A stretch of 64,000 bases of DNA, from assembly GCA_008711295.1 (NCBI GenBank), contig VUYV01000289.1, positions 38,220 to 102,219 on the forward strand, in the 5' to 3' direction. The position numbers were made by a program, and so were the translations under genes. How positions within the stretch are numbered: position 1 is the stretch's first letter; each line of letters opens with the position of its first letter. Positions 1 through 12,547 of the stretch are shown in pieces. This DNA is from Anarhynchus alexandrinus (Eukaryota > Chordata > Aves > Charadriiformes > Charadriidae). The notes beneath the pieces were generated by a model. The model ran no database searches, was not told where the DNA came from, and was given only the letters and a program-made list of their open reading frames with translations.

Positions 1-3000
1 AATATCTGCCCTGTGAGGGGGGAAGAAGAAATCGTCATTTTCTATTTCAGTTCTTGATTATTTCCATTCTTATTTCAATTTAGAGTTTGCACTCTTGGTA
101 TTTCTTACTCCCTGTGTCTGATTTCTGGGTATTCCTGCCAGCCTGATTTGAATTCCACGTGGGGGCTGTTTTATTGGATCAGCATTAAGTTAAGATAAAC
201 CAATAACTCTGGTTTCTGTGGAGCTGGAACATGAAGGGAAAAGAAATCTAGCTTTGATATCTGAACAGAAACATCTCAGTCTTAAACGTGGCTCGTGTCT
301 TTAATGTTTGCCTGACCTAAGGATGTAGTATTGTTCATAAAGGATAGCAAATGATAAAACCTAAACACACTGCGTATTACAGCTCCTTTTTTCTTCTCAG
401 TGTATGTGACAGCCGCATTGCTTTGGTAACTAGTACATCTCTCCTTGTCCTGATATTTGTACAATATCTCAAAGGATTTAGGAAAATGAGTAGTCTGAAT
501 CACCCACTGAAGGGTAAACAAAAATATTGTAAATGCACGTTTACAGAAAACTACCTGAATTTTCAAATTTTCCTGTAAATTATTTCTATTTCATCTAGAA
601 TTGGTCTTAGTCAATATGTCATCATATTTCATCATAAAAAGTATATAAGAACTTAAAGCATCTCCAATCAACTAACACATTTGTCTTCATTGTGTATTAA
701 GTGTTTTTTGTTTGTTCTTGGATCTGTCTAGTAATAATGAGAAGAGATATTCAAATGCTGGATCTAACTGTACCTTTTCCTAGGTGCAAAACTTTATCTG
801 TGGTAGTGTCTTTAATATTTCATAGGAAACTTATGATTAAAGAAAACTTCTGTTATGTATTTGAGAAGGGAAACTTTGACCATCTTGTCTGAAATTTCGC
901 AAATGGCAGCCTTCATGCAAAGACAAGATCAAAGAGGAAACTAAGGTTTCAAGTCTTAAAGATACGTTAATAGAGCACGTTTCCCAGTATGACTTCAGAC
1001 AGGAAGGCCTACGGTATGTACTCTTCAAGGCCTTTCTGCAACACAAGCCAATGTGTTGTCACGAGCGATGACTGGGAGATCTTCAAAAGCTCACTCCTAA
1101 TCTGAGCTAAAACACTAAAGTTTGGGCACCTGTTATTTGTCATCTGGATAAAATACTGAAGGAGATGGGTTCTTGGTGACTTCAAATTCAATCTCAAAGC
1201 TTTTGGCTAAAACATTTCTTCCAAAAAGGCAAAACACAAAAAGGCTAATAGAGGGAAATGTAAAGTAGAAACTGATTACTTAATGAACACATAGGAGACT
1301 TGATCAAAAAGATGTAACATTCCCTCCTCTGGCCTTAAATTCTATGTATCTGTTATCTTGAATCTATGGAGATAGCCTCAAGTGATGGCGGCAGAGAAGT
1401 TATAAGTGGATAAAGCTGAGGAGATACTGAGCCTGGAAAGAACAAAAAAATCAAACAAACAAAAAGGCCCTACTGAATACTGCTGCAAGCTACTACTGCT
1501 GCAGTAGCTAGTGATACATGAGCTAAGCTGTGTGCACCTAAAGACTGCATTGTTCAGGGTTTCCGGACTTACCAATATTTAAAAAGTCTTCAGCCTTTCT
1601 CCCAATATTGTGCTTTTTTTGTTAGGACCACACCTGTACTGCTGGTCTTACTGAGCAGTCTTTGGAGCAGGGTTGGGATAGTCTAGGTAAAGCAAAATAG
1701 ATAATGTAATTCTAATGGCTGAGGAAGGTGGTATTGACATGTCGTGGTGGAAAACCTGGTTGCTGGTAACAGTCACCCATATAGTTCTCAACAGAAGTCT
1801 TTAAGTTTTCATTTAATAGAGTTGTGGTCTGGGCACCTCATTGAGACTTTAGTTGCCATAGGTACAATGGTATGGTAGTAACTTGAACAGAACTGCAGCC
1901 CCAATTCTTATAAGGACAGGATACAAAGCTATTTTTTTTTTTTTTTCCCCATCTTTTCTTGATCTGTTTTGGCAATTACTTATGGAAGCTGGAAGTGAGA
2001 GCACAGGGCTGCAGCTAAGGCTCCAACAAAAAAGGGGGCGGGACTGAAAGATTTTGGCAGGCCACACCTTCCTTTGGCAGCCCCTTTGCAGCCCCACAAA
2101 CACTGGGTCTCAGTGCTTTGTCTCTCACCTAACCCTAACACAGACGGCACACACATCCTTTTACATCACATGGGGTCTCGAGGAAAGACCGGACTTGACT
2201 TTGGAAACATGTCATGCTCTTGTTTATCCACCCCCAAGAACATACTTTGCTAGCAAATCCTTTTTCCAGAGGGGAGATTTAGGATGGAAGTACTGAGCAC
2301 TGTCCATGTGGCTTTCTACTTCAGTAACGCCTAGGCTCTGACTGGAGCTTGTCACGTTTTGTGGCTCCTAAAATCCAGCCTGGTGGAGAAAGATATTGTG
2401 GAAGTGCCGATTTGTCTCTTTCTCTCCTAATATGATTCTTGCACTTTCTGCTCCTCTTTTGCTGGATAAGAAGATGCTATTTTATGCTTCATCTTGAAAA
2501 TGAAGTCCACTCTTCCAAATAAACCTTTTCTTTTCTTTTTCAAATTACCAATTGTTAGATCCTTATCTGTCTAATGAATCCTGTGTGGAACTTCCAATTG
2601 ACTATACAAGTGTTTAAAAAATAAATTATCTTTCTGTTGAACTCAACCGTTCGTGACTTTGCCAGATGAGGTTATTTGTGGGCCAATGATAGCTGATGGT
2701 ATTGTTTTCTCCTCCTTCCCAAGAGCGATTAAGTTCCAGAACCTTACAAGTCAGTGCCAGAATCAAGCTGCCTACTTAGAGCTAAAAACATGCATCTGCT
2801 CAGTATCAGAGGCACAGAACAAAATAAACACTTGCATAGGTATGGTGAGCTATACACATGATGTATTAAAATTGCATTCGCTTACATATCATAGCTTTTA
2901 TTATTTTTTGTAATTATTCACTGTAATTTTTTTAACATCTCTTGTTACTATATTATGCATTGCTGTGCTCTTTTTTCTTACCACTTTGCTTCATTTTCTG

Positions 3001-6000
3001 AGTGAATGTGTTGCAATATAACAAGATTTTCTGTACAAAAATCTGTTAATTTGGCAACTTTTTAATTGCTCATAAGCTAGTCCTAGACATGTTGCTAATA
3101 GACGTATCCAGATGGATTTTTAAGGAAGCTGCAGAAGAGTTATGGAAAGGAAATACACCAAAAAAGCTTAGACTGTCTCTTGTGGTGCATCCTCATTGTA
3201 CAAAACTACTTGATGAAAGAAACATTTATTAAGGAGCTGCCACTTCTCATTTCATTATATAGGTTTATAAAAATTCGTGACAGTGCCCTTCAGACTATTA
3301 GAATTTGTCTTCGTTTTCTGGGGGAAATTTCAAGTTTGATTAATTTGTTTAACACTTATTTGTCCCAGTTCTTAATGTTCACTTAGATTAATCTTCTGTG
3401 AACTGGAAAGTTTCTTACAGTCTTTTGTTGCAGTCCATTCAGATTTAGTGTGTTTTATAAGGGAATAGAATTTGGGGCTTCATGTCTAGCACGATTCTGT
3501 GGCTTACTTATGTTTTTAATACCTGCTAGCTCAATATGACTCCAAAGGACTACTCTGAGTAAGCACGTAAAAAATCCTGAGATGAGGTCATGTAGTTATA
3601 TATTTTTTTTTTATAATGTACAGAAAAAGAATTGTATAAATGTAGCTGAAGCAATATGTAGATGGGTTTTTCTTTTCTGTCAAATTCCTCAGCATTTCTT
3701 TAACAAATGGTGATTTTGCCTTCTGCTGTTACTTAAGGCTCGGAGGGATCTAAATTTTGCTTGTTCTCTTGTTTACCTCATCAAATGTTTACAAAATGTT
3801 AGTTTGAGAACCTTTACTTTTGGAGCTGATGGAGGCCTGCCCCCCTTCTGGATGTAGGCTTCTTATCCATGGTGCATTCAGCTTTACATCAGCATTTTAG
3901 GCAGATCTAGTTCCTCTTTGATGTGTGAAGGGTGTTTGTTCCCTCACAGTTTCATCTGAATTTAGAGGCAAGCAGGCAAAGGAGAAGCAAGACACATTGA
4001 CCATAGGTTTGTAATCCTCTGTAGCAACTTTTTTTTTTCCTTCCCCTTTGCTCTTCATTTGCAGTGGCTGATAAAGAGAACAATCTGCAAAACTTCCTTT
4101 TACTTACTAGGAGAACTAATTATTCCTTCCATATCTTCTGTTGGATACCTGTAGTGGCTGTGAAAGGGTAAGCAGATCCATCCTGCTGTTGACTGAGAAA
4201 CTTTGCTAGTCCGTAGATCCTACAGTGGTGAACAGCAGTAAGTCTCACTGAAGCTGGAGTTGATTGAATCCTTACAGATAGTTTGGGAGTCCATAGTGGG
4301 GATGGACTGATTGTTTGTTTGGGTTTTTTTGAGGATCAATGTAAGTGATTGCCCCTTTATGGGCATTTTAAGGTAGAAAAGTGTATTTCCAGTCTAAGTA
4401 CAAGCTTTCTGGGAACTGTCGCTTCTGTAGAAGCTATAGATGCTAATGCGAGATGTGAGGTAATGGCACAGGATATGGAAAAGGGATGTTTGTTCAGAAA
4501 GGCAGAGAAAAAAGTCACCCAAAACCAGGGTCTACCTTCTAAAAGTCAGGAAATGGGGATTAATAAAGGTCTTGGTCTCTGGGTTGTTTGAAAACACCTG
4601 GAAACTTTTATTTTTTTTTAACATACCTACTTACAGGCAGTTAAACAGTTCAAGGGAGAGTTAATGTTAAATCTAAAACATCCAGAAAGGTCCAGGAGAC
4701 GGGCTCATAAATCAGCTTGGCTGTGGAGCCAGCTGGACTGGCCAATAGGACTCTGAGTCACCTGAAGAGAGGTGACTCTCCTGAAGGAATGTGGGAGCAG
4801 CCTACGGACAGATTGGAGGGTATATTTGTAATTTCAAAGGGATTACTTTGTATTTTCTGGTTTTGGACTTTCACTAAAAAAACCCAACCAAAACAGCTGA
4901 GGGTATTTTTAAACCCTTTGACAATTACACGGGGTTCTTGACTGTCAAGTAGGCTAAAATTATTGTCTGTCTTCAGTAAACAGGAAGACTAGCATCTTGA
5001 GAAATGTTCTGAGGTGATCTCGTATCTGAAGAATAAGTCAAGTTGTCAGTGTTTTGACTCTTCTTTGGCATTCTGCTTGCCTTGTCTGAAAATTATTGAT
5101 CTTTAATAATAACTAAGGGAGAAAAGATGAACAGTGTCATATAAGGTACACATAACTAACTTTCCATTTATATACTAAATCACACACCAAATAATAGACC
5201 ACTGAAGAAGAACAGAAAATTAATGTGAATCCATAGAAAACTGTGGGATGTGACTGGTTTTTAGACATGCTTTCCAAGAAAATTGTTGCAGCACCCAGTA
5301 GCAAGACTTTGCTTTTCTATAGACTGTTTTTATTATTATTTAGAAAAAAACCTAATGACATTTTTTCACACATAGTTACAGCTGTAATTATTAATTCTGT
5401 TGACCTTTTACAGGATAATTCAAAATTCCAACTGTTCTCAGGGGTTACAAACACAGCTCATGTAGTACATGATTTATTTTATTTTTCAGCTAGAACTTCT
5501 TGTGAATTCTAAGTACAGAACAAAACAAAATAGTTATGATCTGTGTATGTGTGTGTATTACACCTTTTCAAACAACCGTTTTAAAATGCTGCTCCACAAT
5601 ATTTCATAATACAGAGACAATTTTGCTCATAAGTATCAGTTTGTTAAAGAGCTCAATTCTGTGAAGGCTTTCAAAAGCAATATGGCAAGTTTGAGCAGGG
5701 TGTAGTTGAAGCAGTCTTAACTTAAATACTTGGCACGTGCCGTGGTCTTTGGAGAAAACCTGACTATACACCTTCAGAAACAAGTTCTGGTATCCAGGAC
5801 TCCCCACAGGGCACAGCTGAGCCCCTCATGGTGGCGTCCCTGGAAAATGCATTTAAGAAAGGGCAAAAACACTGGACAGTGAGAGAGGAATAAGGAAAAA
5901 AAAATGTCTGAATGCAGTTTCAGTGTTTCCATTTGGTATTTTACTTCCAATATAGGTCTCTGACTGTGGTGCCTGAGATCCCAAACCAACCTTTTTTAAT

Positions 6001-6344
6001 ATTCCTCTGGCTACAGAACATCAGATTGATGGAAATTTCAGTTTACCCATTACCTACCATGTAATTTGCTAAGGTTAAGTTTTTGAACCTATACGTTTTG
6101 CAAAAGGAGCACGTTAAATGAACAATGATATAAAAACAAGTTTCAGCTCTGGTGGAAAAATAACATGCTTTTGAATTTTCCCCTATTTTCCTCTCTGCTA
6201 TTGCATCTTGGTAATATTTTCTGAGAAGATAACATCTCCAACTAATGTTTCTTGTCATCACATGTCTGTCTTTAAAAAGAGTGTTTCTTTTCAAATCCAT
6301 CCTTTGTTCATATCCCGTACTGAGATTTGTTCAGTTTCTGACAG
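1..6344. other. Non-coding AT-rich DNA, no gene seen
   Basis: No open frame longer than about 94 codons and no recognisable protein family on either strand. The stretch contains a T15 run (1932-1946), a 9-base-arm hairpin (4755-4778), and A- or T-rich tracts with an AAACCCAAACC-like core near 4311-4331 and 4876-4893. A telomere-like CTAACCCTAAC occurs once at about 2131 and is not repeated. The composition fits intron or intergenic DNA of a bird macrochromosome. Confidence 0.6.
4755..4778. repeat. Inverted repeat, 9-base arms, with AP-1-like sites
   Basis: Arms GAGTCACCT (4755-4763) and AGGTGACTC (4770-4778) are perfect complements around the 6-base loop GAAGAG. The left arm with the preceding T makes TGAGTCA, a consensus AP-1 heptamer; the right arm carries TGACTC, six of seven positions. 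A CCAAT sequence lies just upstream at about 4742. Transcribed, it would form a small hairpin; as DNA it could bind bZIP dimers. Function is inference only. Confidence 0.45.
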
Positions 6345-6398
6345 GCGGTGCTGGCAGAGGTTCACTATCTGCTGCCCAGAGATTACCCCACTGAACCG
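6345..6398 (+). other. Candidate 54-base exon (unrecognised)
   Basis: The block follows a plausible acceptor (pyrimidine-biased stretch ending TTTCTGACAG at 6344) and is followed directly by a strong donor, CCG|GTAAGA at 6399. It is exactly 54 bases and visibly richer in G and C than its flanks. It is open in two frames. Read from the first base it gives AVLAEVHYLLPRDYPTEP, which is coding-like, but I cannot assign it to a protein. Read from the second base it is also open; the third frame has a stop. No neighbouring exon is certain. It may be a chance splice-site pair. Confidence 0.25.
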
Positions 6399-8400
6399 GT
6401 AAGAAAAGGCTCGTCAGAATTTGATCGCCCCCTCAGCTGGGCAGAAATCTCAGACAGCAGCTCCTGGCCCTTGTTTTTGCTAACATAGTAGGGAAATCTA
6501 TTATCCCTGCATGCAGCAGAACAGCCGAGGTGAAAAGGCTAAATTTACATCCCACTTCTGATCTTCTGAGAAAAGAGAAACTTTCCAGTTTGTCACACGC
6601 TTGTGGAAACCAGCAGATTTGTCAGCTGAAGGCTGGGTAACTCAAAATGTTTATTTTAAAACATTTGATGCCGCAGATGTATGGGTGATAAAGCAGTGTC
6701 ACAAATTGAGGTCATTACTAACTGCCTGTGAACAATTAAAAACAAAGATCAAGCTAGTTATCTGAATATTGGTTAATATTATCTACTATTGTTATTGTAG
6801 TATTGTGTCTAATCTTGCATAAATTTGAATTTTACTGGCAGCTGTGTTTGGTCATAAAAAAAACCCAAACCAAAACAAAAACCCTGCTATACATCAAAGT
6901 CTTGTACGAGTTTAAAATACTTATCCATTCAGGGAGAAAGAACAATAAAATATGTGACTCTGACCAAAGATAGCTTAGTCAATAAAGTACAAATTTATTG
7001 TTCCTAAAGAATTTGACTTTACATCTGTAAATTAAGTATCAGTTTACACATTTAAGGATACCTCTGTTTTCTTTTAGATTACTTTCATTTTGCGAAATGT
7101 ATTTTAAAACCAATTTTGTCTCTGTAAAGACCTTGATGGATTGCCCTTTAAAATTTTTTACAAATGCGAACTGTAGAGGTTGTGCACTTTAAAAGCAAGG
7201 AAGTATCTTTGGAAAGAAAACCTTGGAAATAGTGCCCTCAACATAACACTGAGGACACTGAAAATGGAAGGGAACCAGTAAAAAAAAAAAGGGTGGCCAC
7301 AAATTAATTTTCTTGAACAAGGTCTTTTGATTCCCCCTCTTTGTTAAACCTTTGTTAAATGCTTGCTGGGATACTCTGAGGGAGTTTCAGGACAGTAGTA
7401 AATATATGTGGTTACACTGGCCTATTTTGTTAAACTCTGGCAATTCCTTCTCTGCACAGAACAAATCTAACTGTTTAGTTTAGTATTTCCTTGTGTTAAC
7501 TGTGTGTGTTTCCTCCTCAAGGAGGACTGATGGTACTTAAGGTGTTTAATGAGTGATGACCTGGCTGAGATTTGCAGCATCAGAGCATATATCTTAGGTT
7601 GTTCTCTTCAGGGAGAAATTGAAGCACATTGTTTCATCATATTCCACAAGGGAGGGGTTAGAATTATCTCACAACAACCACACACACCATGGAGTAATTA
7701 TCCGTTCCTGGTCTAGCCTTTGCAGTAGCATAATTCACCAAATTAGTTCTTGCATTTTAAGGAAGCTGCAAATTAGTATGTTTGAGCAACAGACAAATCT
7801 GACTACATGGAGAGGCCTCCCCTCATGTAGCCTTAATTACTTTTTTTTTAAAGACATTAAGCTCCTTTTTTAGCAAGTAGTTTGTCATGCCTTTTCACTT
7901 TTTTTAGCAACTTTCATACTTAGGCTTGCTAACCGTTTGATTAAGGAGCACGGTAATTATGTCTACCAAAGACAGGATCATCCTGATACATTCTCTGTTT
8001 GAAACCAAGCCCTAAAGAGGTGGGAATGGGGGAGGGGAAGCTGAATGAGTCTCTTTAGAAAGGATGCTGTTACTGTCCTAACATCTATAGCAATTGCTTT
8101 ATCTGGCCTTACCTGTTGGCTATGTTGTTGGGTGCTGTTGTTTCTATATCCGAAGTGTTCCCCAAATGCTTAAGGGCTCTATCTCTTCTTCCACTTTGAA
8201 GAGTGTTCATCTTGTGCCGACACTAGGCAGGGATGTCCAGTCGGACTCTGTTCAATCCACTCGAGCCTTCTAGAAGGTGAAAACCCTACAACAGTTTCAG
8301 AAATTACTCCTAATGTATGGATCATTTGCCATCAGAGTTTATTCTGGTATTCAAGTCCAGCTTTACTAATTGCATTGTTGCNTGAGCACAGCTTGTTCCC
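6399..8400. other. Non-coding DNA, no gene seen
   Basis: No supported gene. The first 200 bases after the candidate exon (6399-6600) are more GC-rich than the rest and could be conserved intron flank. An A-rich tract with CCCAAACC core lies at 6856-6883. One ambiguous base is present at 8382, just before the LTR. Confidence 0.55.
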
Positions 8401-8765
8401 TGTTCTCCTGGTTCCGGCAGGGATGGGGTTAATTTCCCAAGGATGCGGCAGGGGACACCAGTATCCCATCCCATGTGAGCCATGCCAGCGCTATAGGGGG
8501 GAGCGGGCCGGGGGAAGGGGGCGGGAAGTCGCCCCTCCGAGCGGGCGGGGGCGGCCCGGGTCCGGTGGGTGAGCGGCGGTACGGTAATGGCGTTTGTTTC
8601 TTCCTTTACAGGTGTTATTATTACTGTTTTTCTCTTCCCTTTGCTGTTCTGTTAAACTGCCTTTATCTCAACCCACAAGTTTTGCCTTTTTCTCCCGATT
8701 TTCCCTGCGGCTGTGGGGGTTGAGCGAGCGGCCGCCTGGTTGTTTGTTGCCGGCTGAGGTCAACA
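8401..8765 (+). mobile_element. Solo LTR of an avian endogenous retrovirus, CpG-dense
   Basis: The unit begins TGTT, continues with the GGGATGGGGTTAATTTCCC block typical of a common bird LTR family, and ends near CAACA, the expected TG...CA borders. No gag, pol or env sequence flanks it, so it is a solo LTR left by recombination. The middle (about 8500-8590) is extremely GC- and CpG-rich, in sharp contrast to the AT-rich surroundings. The 3' half is T-rich and shares the wording of the R/U5 part of this family from memory of bird genomes. An acceptor-like TTCTTCCTTTACAG ends at 8611 and a donor-like GGTGAGC lies near 8567, so exonisation is possible. I see no clear target-site duplication. 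The exact family name was not checked. Confidence 0.75.
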
Positions 8766-9805
8766 AAAAAGATCTGCAGGTAGATCACACTCTCTAAAGA
8801 GGTACAAATAGGAGGCAGTCTACTTATTCCCTGGTTTCAAGATTGTCCTAATTTATCTTGGCTCTTGTTTTTCATCAGTTCCCTTGGCACCAACCATTAA
8901 CTTGGCATGGGACAAGGGTGTGTACATGTGGCTGCAGTCCCAATGTTGCCTGAAGCTTGTGTGCCCATCGCTGAAGCATACGTGGTCTTCTTTCAGTCAT
9001 CTGCCTCTTGGGCTGCCTCTCTCTGTTGCCTCCCTGCTGCCCTTCTGCCTCCATCTCTCTGTCTGTCTAACTTGTTCTCTTACTCCGTCATTCTCTGCTG
9101 CTCTGCCTCTTTCTTTCTTTTTAATAGCACCTCAAAATATTTAATCAAATCTCACATAGAGATTTACATGTGAAACCCTTTTGATCTGGGAAGTTGCATT
9201 ATTTGTTTCCTGTGAAGGCTGGATATTTTCTGCATTTGAACCAATAACTTGAACAGGTTCCCCTCATGCATATGAGTTCAAAGGAGAGCTTGGGGACCTG
9301 AGGTAATTATATATTTGCTCTGTGACTGTGGCGCAGTTGAGATGGGGTCTCTGTTTTATAAGCTGTGGAAACAACTGGTTGTAGATGTGTGTGTGCACAT
9401 GGTTATTTTTTTAAAGTGCTGAAGTAATCAGATATCTGGAAGATTTGCTTTTAACTTTTTAGACTCAAATAAATAAGTGAACTCTTATGTCCCAAGTCCG
9501 TTCCAGTGTGAATTTTGGTTTTGTTTCCATGCTAGCTGATTATAATCTGAATTGGGGAGACATCGAATGTTCTTTATGAATGTAATTTATCCCTCTATAG
9601 CTCTTTCTTTCTCCGTCTCCATCCTTCCCTTCATTTGTATTATGTAGTAGTGAAATGCTTGTAAATTAAGAGTCAGTTACCTATGGATTTGAATTTCGGA
9701 CATGACAGACTTGCTCCAGTTCCCCAGTTTCCTAGAATGTGCAGAGGCAAGTAGTAGTTGCTGTCTTGTGGAAGGGGTGTGAGCTGGGGATTGAAGGCGG
9801 TGAGA
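8766..9805. other. Non-coding DNA with a C+T-rich tract
   Basis: No gene is supported. A pyrimidine-rich stretch at about 9010-9126 ends in TTTCTTTTTAATAG and resembles a 3' splice site, but no convincing exon or donor follows. The open frames here come from this low-complexity tract and encode only hydrophobic and serine-rich sequence. Confidence 0.5.
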
Positions 9806-10388
9806 ACCATAGAATCATAGAATGGTTTGGGTTGGAAGGGACCTTGAAGATCATCTAGTTCCAACCTCCCTGCCTCTAGCAGGGACACCTCCCACTAGAC
9901 CAGGTTGCTCAAAGCCCCATCCAGCCTGGCCTTGAACACCTCCAGAGATGGGGTACCCACAGCTTCGCTGGGCAACCTGTTCCAGTGCCTTACCACCCTC
10001 AGAGTGAAAAAATTCTTCCTTATATCTAGTCTAAGTCTTTCCTCTTCCAGTTTAAAGCCATTATCCCTTGTCCTATCACTACAGGCCCTGCTAAAAAGTC
10101 TGTTCCCATCTTTCCTCTAGGCCCCCTTTAGGTACTGAAAGGCCGCAATAAGGTCTCCCTGAAGCCTTCTCTTCTCCGGGCTGAAAAACCCCAACCCTTG
10201 TAGCCTGTCTTCATAGGAGGGGTGGTCCAGCCCTCTGATCGTCTTAGTGGCCCTCCTCTGGAATTGCTCCAATGGGTCCATGTCCTTCTTATGCTGGGGG
10301 CTCCAGAGCTGGATGCAGTACTCCACGTGGGGTCTCGCCAGAGCTGAGTAGGGGGGCTGAATCACCTCCCTTGACCTGCTGGCCATAT
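9806..10388 (-). mobile_element. CR1 LINE fragment, 3' end and RT C-terminus
   Basis: The left edge carries the complement of the CR1 terminal repeat (ATAGAATCATAGAATGG), so the element runs on the minus strand with its 3' end at 9806. The minus-strand frame at 10117-10388 encodes the C-terminal part of CR1 ORF2: [18 protein letters not shown], an FQRRATK-like segment and a [20 protein letters not shown] segment. CR1 is the dominant avian non-LTR retrotransposon; ORF2 supplies endonuclease and reverse transcriptase. This copy is 5'-truncated just upstream of the SRSREV segment, as most CR1 copies are. It is fairly well preserved and looks younger than the copies at 12548 and 19010. Confidence 0.93.
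10117..10388 (-). pseudogene. CR1 ORF2 C-terminal remnant
   Basis: About 90 residues of the thumb and C-terminal region of CR1 reverse transcriptase stay in frame ([39 protein letters not shown]). The catalytic FADD box and the endonuclease are absent because the copy is 5'-truncated. The open frame continues about 13 codons upstream into unrelated flanking DNA, so the apparent start methionine at 10428 is not native. It is not expected to be functional. Confidence 0.85.
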
Positions 10389-12547
10389 AAAAGAGGCAAA
10401 ATGTTTCTGATCCGCTTGTTGTTAACACCAGTTATTCTCCTAAGGACTCCTTAAGGAGCATAAGTCAATAGTCTTATGAATTATTATCATGTCCAGAAAC
10501 AGTATAGACCTCAATCATGTCCAAACACTATTATTGACCTATAATATCATGTGGTATAATCTGCATAACAGCTTGAACTGTGCAAAGGCAAAATAATATA
10601 TATATATATATTTTCCTCTAGATGTACGTTACCTTCCCAGCCATGCACAGGTGAGCTCTCAAGAGCAGAGTTCGTTACACTACTGTATTTGACAAATGTA
10701 GCTCTACCTTCATTTTAGAGATACTGTTATTGTAAGATACCAAATGATTAGAAGAATTTTTAATCTCATGTTGGGTTTTTTGTTTGGGTTTTTTTTTGTT
10801 TTTACTATCTGGTCTGGCATTAGCCCATCAGAAATACAGATTTATTTTTTTTTACTTTTTTTATGATTTGGTGATTTACTTTGGTAATTTGGTAATTTAA
10901 TTTGGTGATTTACTTTGTGTATGATTTGGTGATCAGTAGTTCTGAATATTAACTAATTGTTAATTTAACTGGGTATGTCATGAAGTACATTAGAGTGTTT
11001 CTGATTCTAAATTAATTGAACTTAAAGAACTATGAAATGTGAATTCTGGATAATAGACTTTTTATATGAACATACAATAGGCAGATAGCTCTGCATCTAT
11101 TCATTTATCTGAATAGCTAGTCAAAGAGCTCTGTAATAAAGGATGAACTCAACAGCTAACTGTATTTTTTTGGTTGAATATTCACAAATATCTTCTAGGA
11201 TTAGTAGTCAAAATAACTGATTTTTTTTTAAAGAAAATAACCAGATGTGTTGCTGCTGCTTGTCTGAAAGTTCTGTTAAAGTCAAAGAGCCAAAGACATT
11301 AAATAAAATATATTTGCAATCTTCAGAAAGCTGGATTCTGTGACTACAGTTTTACTAAGCAAAAACATCATTCTAACAAATAGACAATATTAAAAAAGCA
11401 CTAAAAATTTATTTGGAAAAGGGACAGAAGAAGTTAAACTAGCTGGAAGTAGTTTTGTGTCAATTCCGGAGTTTTAGAAAGCAAGTCAATAAATAACATC
11501 TCACCCATGGTCCATTAACTTGGGTCTATTAAGGGAAAAGCTGAACAAGATCAGATGCTGGGAATATTGAACTTTAGTCTTGATTTTAAGATATGATCCC
11601 AGACAAAGTTAAACATCTAATTGCCTGTTGCTAAGCAGCTAATATAAAATACAGGCTTACTAATTGAAGGACTGGAAAAGAGGTGTTCACTTGATTGACT
11701 ACTGCATGATCCAAAGGATTTGGAACATTTAGAAACTGGTAGCAAAAAAAAAAAATTTCTAGGTTTTTCTTGATGAAGATGATCCTTGGAGTATTGGTAT
11801 CACAGAGCGATTGATCATTCTCAGTATTTCTGGTGAGACTTGTAAGAATTTTTTTTTAACTGAGTTTTAGATGAACTGAATATGTTAAAGGCCAGGATTA
11901 AATTATTAAATTATTACTTATTCTTCTTTATTTCTCTCTAATTAGCTCCATAAACAGTATTTGCATATATGTTATCACTGTTAAAAATCTTAGGATTTAA
12001 TATCCTTTTTTTTAGGGAATTATATAAATAAGTATATAAACTTTCTTGTTAAAAATAATAATAATAATAACAACTTTTAACTATTTGAACTAAAAATATC
12101 TACATATCTTCCAGTGTCTTTCCTATTATTTAATTTTTTTTAATAGTTTACCTGCTTTAAATATTTTTATTATTTAATCACAACTTATGCTTCCCATTTG
12201 ACATTCTCTGAAGTCAATGAAGTTCAGTGAGTTTCACAGATGTTGAATTCAGGTCTGTAAACACTATAGGACGTACAGCGTTATACCTGCTGAAATTTGA
12301 AATCTAGTTTTAGGTTTGTAGTAAGTTTCAGAAAAAAAAATAGAGGAAAAACTAACATCTCATGTACAATTTATCCTAGCCCTGAAGTGATGAAACATGT
12401 ATATTAAAAGGAATTGTAAGATGATAAATTTGGGTAATGTCTATACTTCCTTTCTTTTCCTTGAGACTTCCCATACATACTTAGCACACCTTCAAGTATA
12501 AGAATGGTTTATCCTAATACTTTGAAAAATGCACATATGTATTGCAG
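10389..12547. other. AT-rich DNA with simple repeats, no gene
   Basis: No gene is supported. Contents include a (TA)n run at about 10595-10613, T-rich tracts with TTGGGTTTTTTG units at 10771-10800, a degenerate repeat with GATTTGGTGATTTAC units at 10861-10935, and an (ATA)n run at 12052-12069. Confidence 0.6.
10861..10935. repeat. Degenerate tandem repeat, GATTTGGTGATTTACTTT unit
   Basis: ATTTGGTGATTTACTTTG occurs at about 10864 and again at about 10900, separated by TTTGGTAATTTGGTAATT-like intermediates and followed by a partial third copy (ATGATTTGGTGAT) near 10921. The unit length is irregular, about 20-37 bases with internal 10-base substructure. It reads as a decayed minisatellite. Confidence 0.6.

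Noticed and set aside
2131..2141. Telomere-like CTAACCCTAAC
   Set aside because: Occurs once, not in tandem; not an interstitial telomere array.
9010..9130. Pyrimidine tract ending in TTTTTAATAG as a 3' splice site
   Set aside because: No plausible exon or donor follows within several hundred bases.
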